Origin: Streptomyces omiyaensis
GTDB lineage: Bacteria > Actinomycetota > Actinomycetes > Streptomycetales > Streptomycetaceae
Assembly: GCF_014650895.1 (NCBI RefSeq)
Contig: NZ_BMVV01000010.1
Location: 186,001-250,000 of the forward strand
Length of the DNA stretch: 64,000 nucleotides
Reading direction: 5' to 3'
The notes under the pieces are model-generated. The model was not told where the DNA came from, ran no database searches, and was given only the letters and a program-made list of their open reading frames with translations. Shown piece after piece: positions 8,532 through 16,930 of the stretch. Made by a program: the position numbers and the translations under genes. Numbering within the stretch: position 1 is the stretch's first letter; each line of letters begins with the position of its first letter.

Positions 8532-9442
8532 TCGGCCGGGTCCGGCTTTCCGGTCTCGCCCGCGACGATGAAGCCCCAGGCGTCCGGCCGGGAGCCGTCC
8601 GCGTCGGTGAAGCCGTACTCCCGCGCGAGGCCGCCGCTGGAGAGCGACCGTCCGGTCCAGCGGTGCCGGTCGGGGTCGGCGGCGAGGGCGGCGACGGCCC
8701 GGCCGACCAGGACGGGCGATTCGGAGATCGCGAAGTCGGGCGTCGCGGCGGTGGCGTCGCGCCAGTTCTCCTCGGTGACGCCGAAGGCGGCGAGCATCTG
8801 CTCGGACCTGAGCCAGCCGGGGGTGACGGCGACGGCCGTGCCGCCGTACTCCTCCAGCTCCTTCGCGAGGCCGAAGGCCATCCGGATCGGCGCGTTCTTG
8901 GCGAGGTCGTAGTAGAGGTTCTCGCGGAAGCGGGTGCCGTTGTAGGCGGCGGTGCCGTCGGTGACCTCGACGACGAGCCCCCCGCGGTCGCGGATCAGCA
9001 GCGGGAGCGCGAGGTGCGAGGTGATGGCGTGGGTGCGCACCCCGAGTTCGAGCATCCGCAGGCCGCCGGCGAGGTCGTTCTCCCAGGTCCTCTTCCCGAA
9101 GACGAGCAGGTGCTCGCCGCCCCACACGTCGTTGACGAGGACGTCGAGCCGGCCGTGGTCGCGGTCGATCCGGTCGACGAGGGCGCGGACCTGGCCGGGG
9201 TCGAGGTGGTCGGTGGGGACGGCGACGCCCTCGCCGCCGGCGGCGGTCACCAGTTCGGCGGTCTCCTCGATGGTCTCGGTGGCGCGGCCGACCTCGCTGA
9301 CCTTCTCGCGGGTGGTGCGGCCGGTGGCGTAGACGGTGGCGCCGGCGGCGCCGAGCTGGACGGCGATGGCCCGGCCGGCGCCCCGGGTGGCACCGGCGAC
9401 CAGGCAGATCCGTCCCCGCAGCGGCTTCGTTTCGGTGGTCAT
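8522..9442 (-). CDS. SDR-family oxidoreductase
   Basis: A short-chain dehydrogenase/reductase of about 306 residues. The Rossmann motif is VAGATRGAG near residues 15-23, and a YYDLAKNA segment supplies the YxxxK catalytic pair. It should reduce or oxidise a small carbonyl or alcohol with NAD(P)(H); the substrate cannot be named. I start at the ATG at 9442 (MTTETKPL). An in-frame ATG at 9472 would add ten residues but has only a weak ribosome site. It is a single-gene unit converging on the WYL regulator. Confidence 0.82.
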   Translation of the reverse strand: MTTETKPLRGRICLVAGATRGAGRAIAVQLGAAGATVYATGRTTREKVSEVGRATETIEETAELVTAAGGEGVAVPTDHLDPGQVRALVDRIDRDHGRLDVLVNDVWGGEHLLVFGKRTWENDLAGGLRMLELGVRTHAITSHLALPLLIRDRGGLVVEVTDGTAAYNGTRFRENLYYDLAKNAPIRMAFGLAKELEEYGGTAVAVTPGWLRSEQMLAAFGVTEENWRDATAATPDFAISESPVLVGRAVAALAADPDRHRWTGRSLSSGGLAREYGFTDADGSRPDAWGFIVAGETGKPDPADYR

Positions 9443-9541
9443 GTCCCCCAGACTGACAGCGATACCCGACATCTTCTGTCCGGATGCAATCCGGACTTTC
9501 CGGGTGCGTCGCCGTCACGGAGACAGGATGCTGGTCCCGTG

Positions 9542-10069
9542 ATGGACGAGACCGAGTTCTGGGAGATCATCGACGCCACCCGCGAGGACGCCGAGGGCGA
9601 TTCCGAGGAGCAGGCGGATCTGCTCGTGGAGCGGCTGACCCGGCTGGATCCGGACACGGTGCTCGACTACGCGCGCCATTTCGAGGCCCGGTTCAACCGC
9701 GCGTACCACTGGGACGTGTGGGGTGCGGCGGCGGTGCTGCTGGACGGGGCGGGGGCGGGCGAGGAGGGGTTCGACGCGTTCCGCTGCTGGCTGATCGGCC
9801 AGGGCCGGGAGGTGTACGAGGGCGGTGTCGCCGATCCGGACGGGCTGGCGGAGCTCCTGGCGGAGTTCGATCCGGAGCTGGACGGGGACGGCGAGGAGCT
9901 CGGTTTCGCGGCGGACGAGGCGTACGAGACGCTGACCGGGACGGAGACCCCGGAGCTGGGGATCGTGATGCCGGACGGGGAGCCGGAGGGCGCGCCGCTG
10001 GACCTGGCGGACGAGGCCGCGCTGGCGGCCCGGCTGCCCCGGCTGTGGGAGCGGTTCGGGACGGGGTGA
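9542..10069 (+). CDS. DUF4240 domain protein
   Basis: An acidic cytoplasmic protein of 175 residues that begins MDETEFWEIIDATREDAEGD, typical of DUF4240 proteins common in streptomycetes, often in several copies per genome. The conserved middle carries AYHWDVWGAA and FRCWLIGQGREVYEG. Function is unknown; some relatives lie near toxin-immunity or phage-related genes, but nothing here shows that. GTG 9539 is an equally possible start directly before the ATG. There is no strong ribosome site. A hairpin follows the stop. Confidence 0.85.
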   Translation: MDETEFWEIIDATREDAEGDSEEQADLLVERLTRLDPDTVLDYARHFEARFNRAYHWDVWGAAAVLLDGAGAGEEGFDAFRCWLIGQGREVYEGGVADPDGLAELLAEFDPELDGDGEELGFAADEAYETLTGTETPELGIVMPDGEPEGAPLDLADEAALAARLPRLWERFGTG

Positions 10070-10072
10070 GAC

Positions 10073-10101
10073 CCGGGGCCCGGGGGCCGCGCGGGCCCCG
10101 G
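10073..10101. terminator. Hairpin between convergent genes
   Basis: A perfect 9-bp stem (10073-10081 with 10093-10101) and an 11-base loop sit between the DUF4240 gene and the convergent SDR gene. It can end transcripts from both sides. Confidence 0.6.
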
Positions 10102-10129
10102 CGGAGGGGGTGCCGGGGCCCGCGGGACG

Positions 10130-10924
10130 TCAGAAGTGGGTTCCGCCGTCGACGCGGACCTCGGTGCCGGTGAGGAACTTCCCGTCCTCGGAGGCGAGCA
10201 TCGCGACGACGCCGGCGACGGTCTCGGGGCCGGCGAAGCCCTGGCCGAGGGCGGGGGCGAGCTTCACGAAGAGGGACATGTCGGCGTCGGCGGGGAGGCC
10301 GGGGCCCACCGACTGCCGGCTGGCGCCGGTGCCGTCGGTCATGCCGGAGGAGATGGAGCCGGGCTGGACGGCGGTGAAGCGGATGCCCCGCTTGGCGTAC
10401 TCGGCGGCGAGGGCGTGGGTCATGGACTGGATGCCGCCCTTGCTGGCCGCGTAGGCCGCCATGTAGGGGTGGGCGAACATCGCGGAGGTGGAGGAGAAGT
10501 TGACGACGGCGGCGCCGTCGCCCTCCAGGAGCGCCGGTATCGCCTCGCGGATCATGAGGAAGGTGCCGGTCAGGTTGATCCGGAGCACCTGCTCGAAGGA
10601 GTCCAGGCTCGTCTCGTGGGTGTGCGAGGAGCGGAGCACTCCGGCCGCGTTGACCAGCACGTCCAGGCCGCCGAGGGCGGTGACGGCGGCGGCGACGCCG
10701 GCGCGCACGGACTCCTCGTCGGCGACGTTCACGACGACGGTGGTGAGGCGGTCGGCCGCGTCGCCGGCCTTGGCCGCGGTGTCCCGGAGGCCGTCCTCGC
10801 TGATGTCGGCGGCGACGACCCGGCCGCCCTCGGCGAGCATGCGCAGGACGGTGGCCTGGCCGATGCCGGAGCCACCGCCGGTGACGAGCGCGCGACGGCC
10901 CTGGTAACGGGTGAGCTGGTTCAT
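10130..10924 (-). CDS. SDR-family oxidoreductase (classical type)
   Basis: 264 residues with all classical SDR features: cofactor motif TGGGSGIG (15-22), NAAG (92-95), catalytic S145, Y158 and K162 (YAASK), and a C-terminal VDGGTHF. It is closest in layout to FabG-like or 3-oxoacyl/sugar-alcohol dehydrogenases; the substrate is unknown. A GAGAGG ribosome site lies 8 bases before the ATG. It is divergent from a TetR gene across 118 bases containing two inverted repeats, so the TetR protein probably controls it. Confidence 0.9.
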   Translation of the reverse strand: MNQLTRYQGRRALVTGGGSGIGQATVLRMLAEGGRVVAADISEDGLRDTAAKAGDAADRLTTVVVNVADEESVRAGVAAAVTALGGLDVLVNAAGVLRSSHTHETSLDSFEQVLRINLTGTFLMIREAIPALLEGDGAAVVNFSSTSAMFAHPYMAAYAASKGGIQSMTHALAAEYAKRGIRFTAVQPGSISSGMTDGTGASRQSVGPGLPADADMSLFVKLAPALGQGFAGPETVAGVVAMLASEDGKFLTGTEVRVDGGTHF

Positions 10925-10942
10925 GGCGGCAACCTCTCGATG

Positions 10943-10995
10943 TCAAGCTTCCTTGCTTGATGGCAACCGTACGCCTGGGTGGCACGTTTTGCCAC
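10943..10995. promoter_or_regulatory. Two inverted repeats in the SDR/TetR divergent region
   Basis: TCAAGC (10943-10948) and GCTTGA (10955-10960) form a palindrome with a 6-base centre. GTGGCA (10979-10984) and TGCCAC (10990-10995) form another with a 5-base centre. The first lies close to the SDR start and the second nearer the TetR start, fitting a TetR-type regulator acting on both genes. Binding is inferred. Confidence 0.5.
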
Positions 10996-11042
10996 ACCTG
11001 CACAACGCGCACTCTCCGTCGCCGCGGGCGTACCCTCGTACG

Positions 11043-11702
11043 GTGACCAACCGACCCGGGCCGGCGCCCGCGACGCCCTCCCTGACCCAGCGCCGCAAGG
11101 CCGCCACCCAGCTGGACATCGCCCGCGCGGCGGCCGAGCTGTTCACCGAGGTCGGCCCCGACGGCACCACCGCCGAGTCCGTCGCCCTGCGGGCCGGGGT
11201 CGCGCTGCGCACCTTCTACCGCTACTTCCGCTCCAAGCAGGACGCCGTCGCCCCGCTCCTCGCGGGCGGCGCCGACCGCTGGCGCGCCTCGCTCGCCGCC
11301 ACCGGCCCCGGCACCCCGCTGAAGGAGGCCCTGGAGGGCTCGGTCGCCGCCTCCCTCACCCCGGTGGACGAGACGGCGGCGGAGGGACTGCGCTGGACCC
11401 GCGGACTGCTGCGCGCCTCGGCCGAGGACCCGGCGCTGCGGGCCGTCTGGTACCGGGTCAACCAGGAGTCCGAGGAGCGGCTGCGGGAGGTCCTGGCCGG
11501 GCTCGCGGGACCGGCGGCCGACCCGCTGGAGGTCCGGCTCGCCGCGGCGGCGGCCACCGACGCGATCCGGATCGCCCTGGAGGGCTGGGCGGAGTCCGAC
11601 GCCCCCGTGGACGGGCCCGGCTCGCCCGCCGCCCTCGCCCTGCGCTGCCTGCGCGCGCTGCTGGACGGGGTGGCGCTGGGGAACGCGGAACCGGCTAGCT
11701 GA
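11043..11702 (+). CDS. TetR-family transcriptional regulator
   Basis: 219 residues, starting from GTG 11043. The N-terminal helix-turn-helix spans about 27-68 (TTAESVALRAGVALRTFYRY is the helix-turn-helix core). The C-terminal helical domain is variable, as usual for ligand-binding TetR domains. It is transcribed away from the SDR gene at 10130-10924 and probably represses it and itself. The 3' end overlaps the convergent acetyltransferase gene by 8 bases. Confidence 0.88.
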   Translation: MTNRPGPAPATPSLTQRRKAATQLDIARAAAELFTEVGPDGTTAESVALRAGVALRTFYRYFRSKQDAVAPLLAGGADRWRASLAATGPGTPLKEALEGSVAASLTPVDETAAEGLRWTRGLLRASAEDPALRAVWYRVNQESEERLREVLAGLAGPAADPLEVRLAAAAATDAIRIALEGWAESDAPVDGPGSPAALALRCLRALLDGVALGNAEPAS

Positions 11703-12195
11703 GCGACCGGCCCATCAGGACGTCGTCGACGGGCGCGCCGGCGAGGACGAACTCGCCCGGCAGCACCCCCTCGACCACGAAGCCCTCGGCCTCGTAGAGC
11801 GCGCGGGCCGGCACGTTGTGCCCGAGGACCCGCAGGGTGATCCGGGTGGCGCCGTCGGCGCGGGCCTTCGCCAGGGCGGCCCGCAGCAGGGCCCGCCCCA
11901 CCCCCTGGCCGCGCGCCTCGCCGGCGACGGCGAGGCCCTGGATCTGGCGGACGTGGCCGTTGGAGTCGAGCGGGGTCGGCCGCGCCACCCGCACGTACCC
12001 CAGGAGGAGGCCGGCCCGCTCGGCGACGAGGTACTCCGCGGGCCGGTGGCGCTCGTCGAAGAAGGGCTCGTACGGCTCCGAGGGCGGCGGCAGCACCGCG
12101 TGCAGCGGCGACCAGGCCGCCCGGTCCAGCAGGCCCAGCGGCTCGGCGTCGCCCGCCCGGGCGCCTCGGATCACGACGGTCTGCGGCACGGTCAT
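11695..12195 (-). CDS. GNAT-family N-acetyltransferase
   Basis: 166 residues beginning MTVPQTVVIRGARAGDAEPL. The acetyl-CoA-binding motif A of GNAT enzymes is present as EARGQGVGRALLRAAL, with HNVPARALYEAEGF as the following motif. The acetyl acceptor is unknown. The start is the ATG at 12195. It converges on and overlaps the TetR gene, and is divergent from the next gene by 58 bases. Confidence 0.88.
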   Translation of the reverse strand: MTVPQTVVIRGARAGDAEPLGLLDRAAWSPLHAVLPPPSEPYEPFFDERHRPAEYLVAERAGLLLGYVRVARPTPLDSNGHVRQIQGLAVAGEARGQGVGRALLRAALAKARADGATRITLRVLGHNVPARALYEAEGFVVEGVLPGEFVLAGAPVDDVLMGRSLS

Positions 12196-12253
12196 GACCG
12201 CCACTGTGCCACGCCCCCGGCACGCGCGGGCGATCAGCGGGCAGGATGGGCGC

Positions 12254-13168
12254 ATGCAGCCTTCCGCCCTCCGCAAGCGCGTCGCCGTCACCGGGGCCTC
12301 CGGACTCATCGGCGCCGCCCTCGTCCGCTCCCTGCGCGCCGACGGGCACGACGTCCTCCGGCTCGTCCGCCGGCCCGCCCGCACCGCCGACGAGGTCGAG
12401 TGGGACCCGCGGCGGCTGTACGTGGACTCCGCCGGTCTCGTCGGCGTCGACGCGGTGGTCCACCTGGCGGGCGCCGGCGTCGGCGAGCGCCGGTGGACCG
12501 AGGCGTACAAGAAGGAGATCCGGGACAGCCGGGTGCTCGGCACCACCGCGATCGCCCGGGCCCTCGCCGGGCTCGCCGAGCCCCCGGAGGCCCTGGTGTG
12601 CGGCACCGCCCTCGGCTGGTACGGCGACACCGGCAGCCGGGCGGTCGACGAGAGCGCACCGGCCGGCACCGGCTTCCTGCCCTCGGTCTGCGTGGAGTGG
12701 GAGGCCGCCGCGGCCCCCGCCGAGGAGGCCGGGATCCGCGTCACGTACGCCCGCACCGGGCTGGTGGTGGCCCGCCAGGGCGGCGCGTGGGGACGGCTCT
12801 TCCCCGTCTTCCGGGCCGGACTCGGCGGGCGGATGGGCGACGGGAGCCAGTACTGGTCCTTCATCGCGCTCCACGACGAGGTCGCCGCCCTGCGGCACCT
12901 GATGGACACCCCGTCGCTCTCCGGTCCGGTGAACCTGACCGCCCCCGAACCGGTCACCAACCGCGAGGTGACCGCGGCGATGGGCCGGGTGCTGCGCCGG
13001 CCCACGCCCTTCCCGGTCCCCGCGGCCGCCCTGAAGGCGGTCCTCGGGGACTTCGCGGCGGACGTCCTCGGCAGCCAGCGGGTGCTCCCGGAGCGACTGC
13101 TGTCCTCGGGCTTCACCTTCGCCTTCCCCACCATCGACGCCGCCGTCCGGGCGGCCGCGGCGCGCTGA
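12254..13168 (+). CDS. TIGR01777-family epimerase-like protein (SDR39U1)
   Basis: 304 residues, an extended SDR related to YfcH and human SDR39U1. It has an N-terminal NAD(P) motif VTGASGLIG, a WDP segment, then GTALGWYGDTG and a C-terminal DUF1731-like part containing PVPAAALKAVLGDFA. These proteins resemble nucleotide-sugar epimerases but have no proven substrate. The ATG at 12254 follows AGGATGGG. Confidence 0.9.
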   Translation: MQPSALRKRVAVTGASGLIGAALVRSLRADGHDVLRLVRRPARTADEVEWDPRRLYVDSAGLVGVDAVVHLAGAGVGERRWTEAYKKEIRDSRVLGTTAIARALAGLAEPPEALVCGTALGWYGDTGSRAVDESAPAGTGFLPSVCVEWEAAAAPAEEAGIRVTYARTGLVVARQGGAWGRLFPVFRAGLGGRMGDGSQYWSFIALHDEVAALRHLMDTPSLSGPVNLTAPEPVTNREVTAAMGRVLRRPTPFPVPAAALKAVLGDFAADVLGSQRVLPERLLSSGFTFAFPTIDAAVRAAAAR

Positions 13169-13355
13169 GCGGGGGGTCTGCGCTCCCTGCGCTCCCCCGT
13201 GCTGCGGCAAGCCCGTCGCGCGCGGGGCCCGCTGCCGTGGGAGCGCTGCCTACCCTCGGTGCCCACCAGTCGACACGGATCGCGAACCCGGGCATTCCGG
13301 GGGCCCGTTGGGGGCATAGGCCACCAACAGGCGGCGCAGACCTGGGGAGGGGCAC
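13169..13355. other. Gap upstream of the FAD oxidoreductase
   Basis: 187 bases without a gene. I see no clear promoter motif. GGGAGGGG just before the GTG at 13356 is a strong ribosome site. Confidence 0.4.
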
Positions 13356-14786
13356 GTGCTCAGTACCGCACGCAGCGCACAGCAGGCACAGCACGCGGAC
13401 GGCGTCACGGAGGTCGCCTCCGTGCCGGAGGCCGCGCGGGGCACGGTGGTCCCGCAGCCCCGGCAGGCGGCACGCACCGGGGACGCGGAAGGCCCCGCGG
13501 AGGTGGACGTGGTCGTCGTGGGAGCCGGGATCGCCGGACTCGCGGCGGCCCGGCGGCTGACCGGGGCGGGGCTCTCGGTCGCCGTCCTGGAGGCCGCGGC
13601 GACCGTCGGCGGCCGGCACGCCACCGACCTGACCGACGGCTTCCGGCTCGACCGGGTGGGGCGGCTGCTCACCCTCGCACCGGAGGAACTGCGGGCCCTC
13701 CCGGGCCTCGGCGGGGTGGTGCCGCGCCCGTTCGCCCCCGGGGTGCTGATCCACTCCGACGGGCGGTACGCGCGCTGGGGCGCCCCGCACCCGCGCAACC
13801 GCCGGGGCGCGCTCACCGTGGCGCGCGCCCTCGCGAGCGCCCCCCGGCATCCGGCGTCCTCGCTGGACCAGGCCCGGCTCGGCGCCTCGCTGGTGCGGCT
13901 CGCGGCGACCCCGACCCAGCGGCTGCTCGCCCGACCGGAGCGGACCGCCCGGGAGGCGCTGTCGGGCCGGCTGCCGGCCAGGACCGTCCAGACGGTGCTG
14001 CGGCCGCTGCTCGCGGCCCTCCTCGCCGACCCGGACCTGGCGGTGTCGAGCCGGCGGGCGGACCTGGCGCTGCGGGCCTTCGCGCGGGGCCGGGTGTCGG
14101 TGCCGGAGGGCGGCTCGGCGGCGGTCCCGGAGCGGCTGGCGGCCCTGCTGCCGCCGGGGACCGTGCGGACCGGCGTCCGGGTCACCGAGGTGTCGGCGGC
14201 GCGGGTCCGCACCGCCGAGCACGGCACGGTCGGCTGCCGGGCCGTGGTCCTCGCCACGGGGGCCCGGACGGCCGCCGGACTGCTGCCGGGCCTGCGGGTC
14301 CCCGCGTACCACCCGGTGACGGTGCTGCACCACACGGCGCCGGTGGCGCCGACGGCGGACCCGACGCTGCTCCTGGAGGCCGACCCGGGCGGGCCGGTGG
14401 CGCACACGGCGGTGATGAGCGCGGTGGACCCGACGCGGGCGCCGGCGGGCCGGCCGCTGATCACCTCGACGGTCCTCGGGGCGCCGCCGGACGACACCGA
14501 GCGGCGGGTCCGCAAGCACCTCGCGGCGCTGTACGGGACCTCCACCGACGAGTGGGAGCTGCTGGCCCTCCACCACACCCGGGACGCGGTGCTCGTCACG
14601 CCCCCGGCCCACGACCCGTGCCGCTCGGTGCGGCTGCTCGCGGGCCTCTACGTCTGCGGCGACCACCGGGGGGCGGGCACCCTGCGCTCCACCCTGGGCT
14701 CCGGGGAGCGCGCCGCCGGCGCCGTCCTGGCGGACCTGGGCCTGCGGCCTCCGGTCCCGGAGGAGGCGGAGGAGGAGGCCGCCTGA
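13356..14786 (+). CDS. FAD-dependent oxidoreductase (amine-oxidase/protoporphyrinogen-oxidase fold)
   Basis: 476 residues. After about 50 poorly conserved residues comes the dinucleotide-binding motif VVVVGAGIAGL (GAGIAG at 56-61) and a GG-doublet (AAATVGGRH). The C-terminus has YVCGDHRGAGTLRSTLGSG, the second FAD-binding segment. The order fits NAD(P)/FAD-dependent oxidases related to amine oxidases, phytoene desaturases or protoporphyrinogen oxidases. The substrate is unknown. It starts at GTG 13356 and converges on the XRE/TPR regulator with 22 bases between stops. Confidence 0.85.
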   Translation: MLSTARSAQQAQHADGVTEVASVPEAARGTVVPQPRQAARTGDAEGPAEVDVVVVGAGIAGLAAARRLTGAGLSVAVLEAAATVGGRHATDLTDGFRLDRVGRLLTLAPEELRALPGLGGVVPRPFAPGVLIHSDGRYARWGAPHPRNRRGALTVARALASAPRHPASSLDQARLGASLVRLAATPTQRLLARPERTAREALSGRLPARTVQTVLRPLLAALLADPDLAVSSRRADLALRAFARGRVSVPEGGSAAVPERLAALLPPGTVRTGVRVTEVSAARVRTAEHGTVGCRAVVLATGARTAAGLLPGLRVPAYHPVTVLHHTAPVAPTADPTLLLEADPGGPVAHTAVMSAVDPTRAPAGRPLITSTVLGAPPDDTERRVRKHLAALYGTSTDEWELLALHHTRDAVLVTPPAHDPCRSVRLLAGLYVCGDHRGAGTLRSTLGSGERAAGAVLADLGLRPPVPEEAEEEAA

Positions 14787-14808
14787 CGGGCGCGCGGCGG
14801 GCGGCGGG

Positions 14809-16347
14809 TCAGCCGAGGGCGGACACCCGGTCGCGGTAGGTGCGGACGGGCGGGGCGTCGCGGTAGGGCTCCAGGCGGCGCTCGAAGTCGCGGACGTACT
14901 CGATCGCGCGGGCCGAGCGCATCTCGGCGGCCTGCTGGGCGGCCTCGGCGCCCAGCGCGCAGGCCTGGTCCAGCTCGCCGAGGGCGAGCCGGGCGGTGGC
15001 GAGGACGACCCGGCAGAAGAGCCGGCTGCGGGCGTAGCCGGGGGCGCGGAGCTGGAGCGCCCGCTCGGCGTGCTGGGCGGCGGGGCGGTACTGCTGGAGG
15101 TCGCGGTGGCAGTGGCCGAGCTCGTCCGCGAGCTGGGCCTCGTCGAAGGGGCGGGCCCAGGAGGGCACCTCGTCGCCGGGCCGGGCGGCCTCCAGGGCGC
15201 GCTCGGCCCGGACGAGGGAGGCGCTGCACGCGCGGGCCTCGGAGAGGACCGCGTGGCCGCGGGCCTCGACCGCGTGCAGCATGGCCTGGACGACGGGCGG
15301 CGCGGCGGAGCCGACGCCCTGCTGGGCGACCCGGGCGAGCTGCACGGCCTCGCGGCCGTGCCCGAGGTAGACCGCCTGGCAGCTCATGGTGAGGAGCACG
15401 TAGGAGCCGTACGCCCGGTCGCCGGCGGCCTGGGCGAGGCGCAGGGCCTGCACGAAGTAGCGCTGGGCGAGGCCGTGGGCGGCGATGTCGTACGAGGTCC
15501 AGCCGGCGAGCCGGGTGAGGTCGGCGGCGGCGGCGAAGAGGCGCCGGCCGGTGGCCTCGCCGTAGGCGCCGCGCAGCATGGGCTCGGCCTCGTGCTCCAG
15601 GTAGCGGACGAGGGCCTGGCGGGCGTGGCCGCCGCCGTAGGCGTGGTCGAGCGTGCGGAAGAGCTCGCCGACGGAGCGGAGGGCGGCGATGTCGCCGGCC
15701 GTGACGCGCTGCCCGGGGCCCCGCTCCGTGCCGCGCTGGCGGGGCACGGAGAAGCGGCCCTGGAGGGGCACCCGGGGGTCGGCGGCGACCGCCCGTCCGG
15801 GGCCGCCGGGACCGGGCCCCGCGGGGCCGTGGTGGCCGCCGGGACCGTGGTGGCCCCCGGGGCGGACCACCGGCACGGGGGCGGCCGGCTCGCCGCGGGC
15901 GACGCGGTCGTCGGCGCGGCCGATGAGCCAGTCGCGGCTGGGCACGACGAGGCCGGCCGGGGTGAAGGCGATCTTGCGGAGCTCGGCGTGGCTGCCGGAG
16001 TCCTTGCGCCAGAGCCCGCTGACGATGTCCACGGCCTCCTCGGGGGTGGCGGCGAACTCCAGGCCCGCGTAGACGGGCGCGCAGGCGTCGAGCCCGAGGT
16101 CCTGGGCGGAGAGGCGGCGGCCCAGCCGGCGGGTGAAGACCTCGGCGATGAGGGCGGGCGTGGTGCCGCGCGGCTGCTGCCCGCGCAGCCACCGGGTCAC
16201 GGAGGTCTTGTCGTACCGCAGGTCGAGCCCGTGCTCCAGGCCCAGCTGGTCCACCCTTCTGGCGAGCCCCGCGTTGGAGAACCCGGCTTCGGCGATGAGC
16301 GCGGCGAGCTGGCGGTTCGGGACGCGCTGCGGTGGTCGTTCCGTCAT
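14809..16347 (-). CDS. XRE/TPR-type transcriptional regulator (NsdA-like)
   Basis: 512 residues. The N-terminus carries a helix-turn-helix region (NRQLAALIAEAGFSNAGLAR, then DKTSVTRWLRGQQPRGT). A Gly/His/Pro-rich linker follows, then a long alpha-helical TPR-like region. This layout is that of Streptomyces regulators such as NsdA, a negative regulator of sporulation and antibiotic production in S. coelicolor. This protein is a family member, not necessarily NsdA. AGGAG lies 12 bases before the ATG. A possible -10 (TACATT on the minus strand, 16415-16420) lies upstream. Confidence 0.8.
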   Translation of the reverse strand: MTERPPQRVPNRQLAALIAEAGFSNAGLARRVDQLGLEHGLDLRYDKTSVTRWLRGQQPRGTTPALIAEVFTRRLGRRLSAQDLGLDACAPVYAGLEFAATPEEAVDIVSGLWRKDSGSHAELRKIAFTPAGLVVPSRDWLIGRADDRVARGEPAAPVPVVRPGGHHGPGGHHGPAGPGPGGPGRAVAADPRVPLQGRFSVPRQRGTERGPGQRVTAGDIAALRSVGELFRTLDHAYGGGHARQALVRYLEHEAEPMLRGAYGEATGRRLFAAAADLTRLAGWTSYDIAAHGLAQRYFVQALRLAQAAGDRAYGSYVLLTMSCQAVYLGHGREAVQLARVAQQGVGSAAPPVVQAMLHAVEARGHAVLSEARACSASLVRAERALEAARPGDEVPSWARPFDEAQLADELGHCHRDLQQYRPAAQHAERALQLRAPGYARSRLFCRVVLATARLALGELDQACALGAEAAQQAAEMRSARAIEYVRDFERRLEPYRDAPPVRTYRDRVSALG

Positions 16348-16930
16348 CGGCTGTGCGGTCTCCTGCCTTCCGGGCGCAGGTGGCAGCCCGTTTCGACCCT
16401 CATGGAACGGCGTGAATGTAGCGGTCATCCCGGCCCGTACCGCCAGCTTCGCCCCACATTCATCCGATCGTGTGAGGAACCGGAACCGTGGTTGTCGCTT
16501 CGCGCTGACCGGAGCCCTCCCCGCCGGACGGAGGCCCAGCCCTCCGCGGGGGGCTCCGCGCACGTCCCGCACGGCTTCGGTCCCAGCGGCTCCCGCCGCG
16601 CCTCCTCCTCCGGCACCGCCGCCCGCTCCCCTCCGGCCGCGAGCCGCCCGGCGAGCCGCGGACGGGTGCCGTCCGCCCGGCGGGCGGTCCGGTGGACGCC
16701 CACCCGGTACATGACGGTGCGCACGGCCGCCCTCCCTGACGCGTCCGGTCCCCTCGGCCGGCGGGGCCGAGCCACCGCCCGGCCCGGGAGGAGCGGGCGC
16801 CCTCCACCTGCCCGAAGGTTTCCCGGCGTGTCGCCGTACAGTGGCATGGGCGCGTAAGACGCAGGGTGCCGGGCCGGCTCCCGCCCCGGGACGATCCCCG
16901 GAACCCGGCCGCGGGCACCCAGGAGGAGGC
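16348..16930. other. 583-base region between the XRE/TPR regulator and lipB
   Basis: The segment contains a likely small minus-strand gene (16425-16724, listed separately) and a 7-bp inverted repeat TGAATGT (16413-16419) / ACATTCA (16456-16462), which could be a control site for the XRE/TPR gene. The part from 16740 to 16930 holds the lipB leader; I see no clear promoter hexamers there. Confidence 0.45.
16425..16724 (-). CDS. Possible small basic protein of unknown function
   Basis: About 99 residues from GTG 16724, with GGGAGG 6 bases upstream (16731-16736). I call it because the first 65 codons or so end almost always in G or C, as in real genes here, and the start has a good ribosome site. 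It is rich in Arg, with a CGTC pair near the middle. The last 25 codons lose the codon bias, so the end may be diverged or the call wrong. No family is recognised. It lies directly upstream of the XRE/TPR gene in the same direction. Confidence 0.4.
   Translation of the reverse strand: MRTVMYRVGVHRTARRADGTRPRLAGRLAAGGERAAVPEEEARREPLGPKPCGTCAEPPAEGWASVRRGGLRSARSDNHGSGSSHDRMNVGRSWRYGPG

Noticed and set aside
4782..9518. A 1578-codon open frame antisense to aceE
   Set aside because: Composition is that of an antisense shadow (Arg/His/Pro, then Val/Asp/Gly runs), with no start signal and no recognisable motif.
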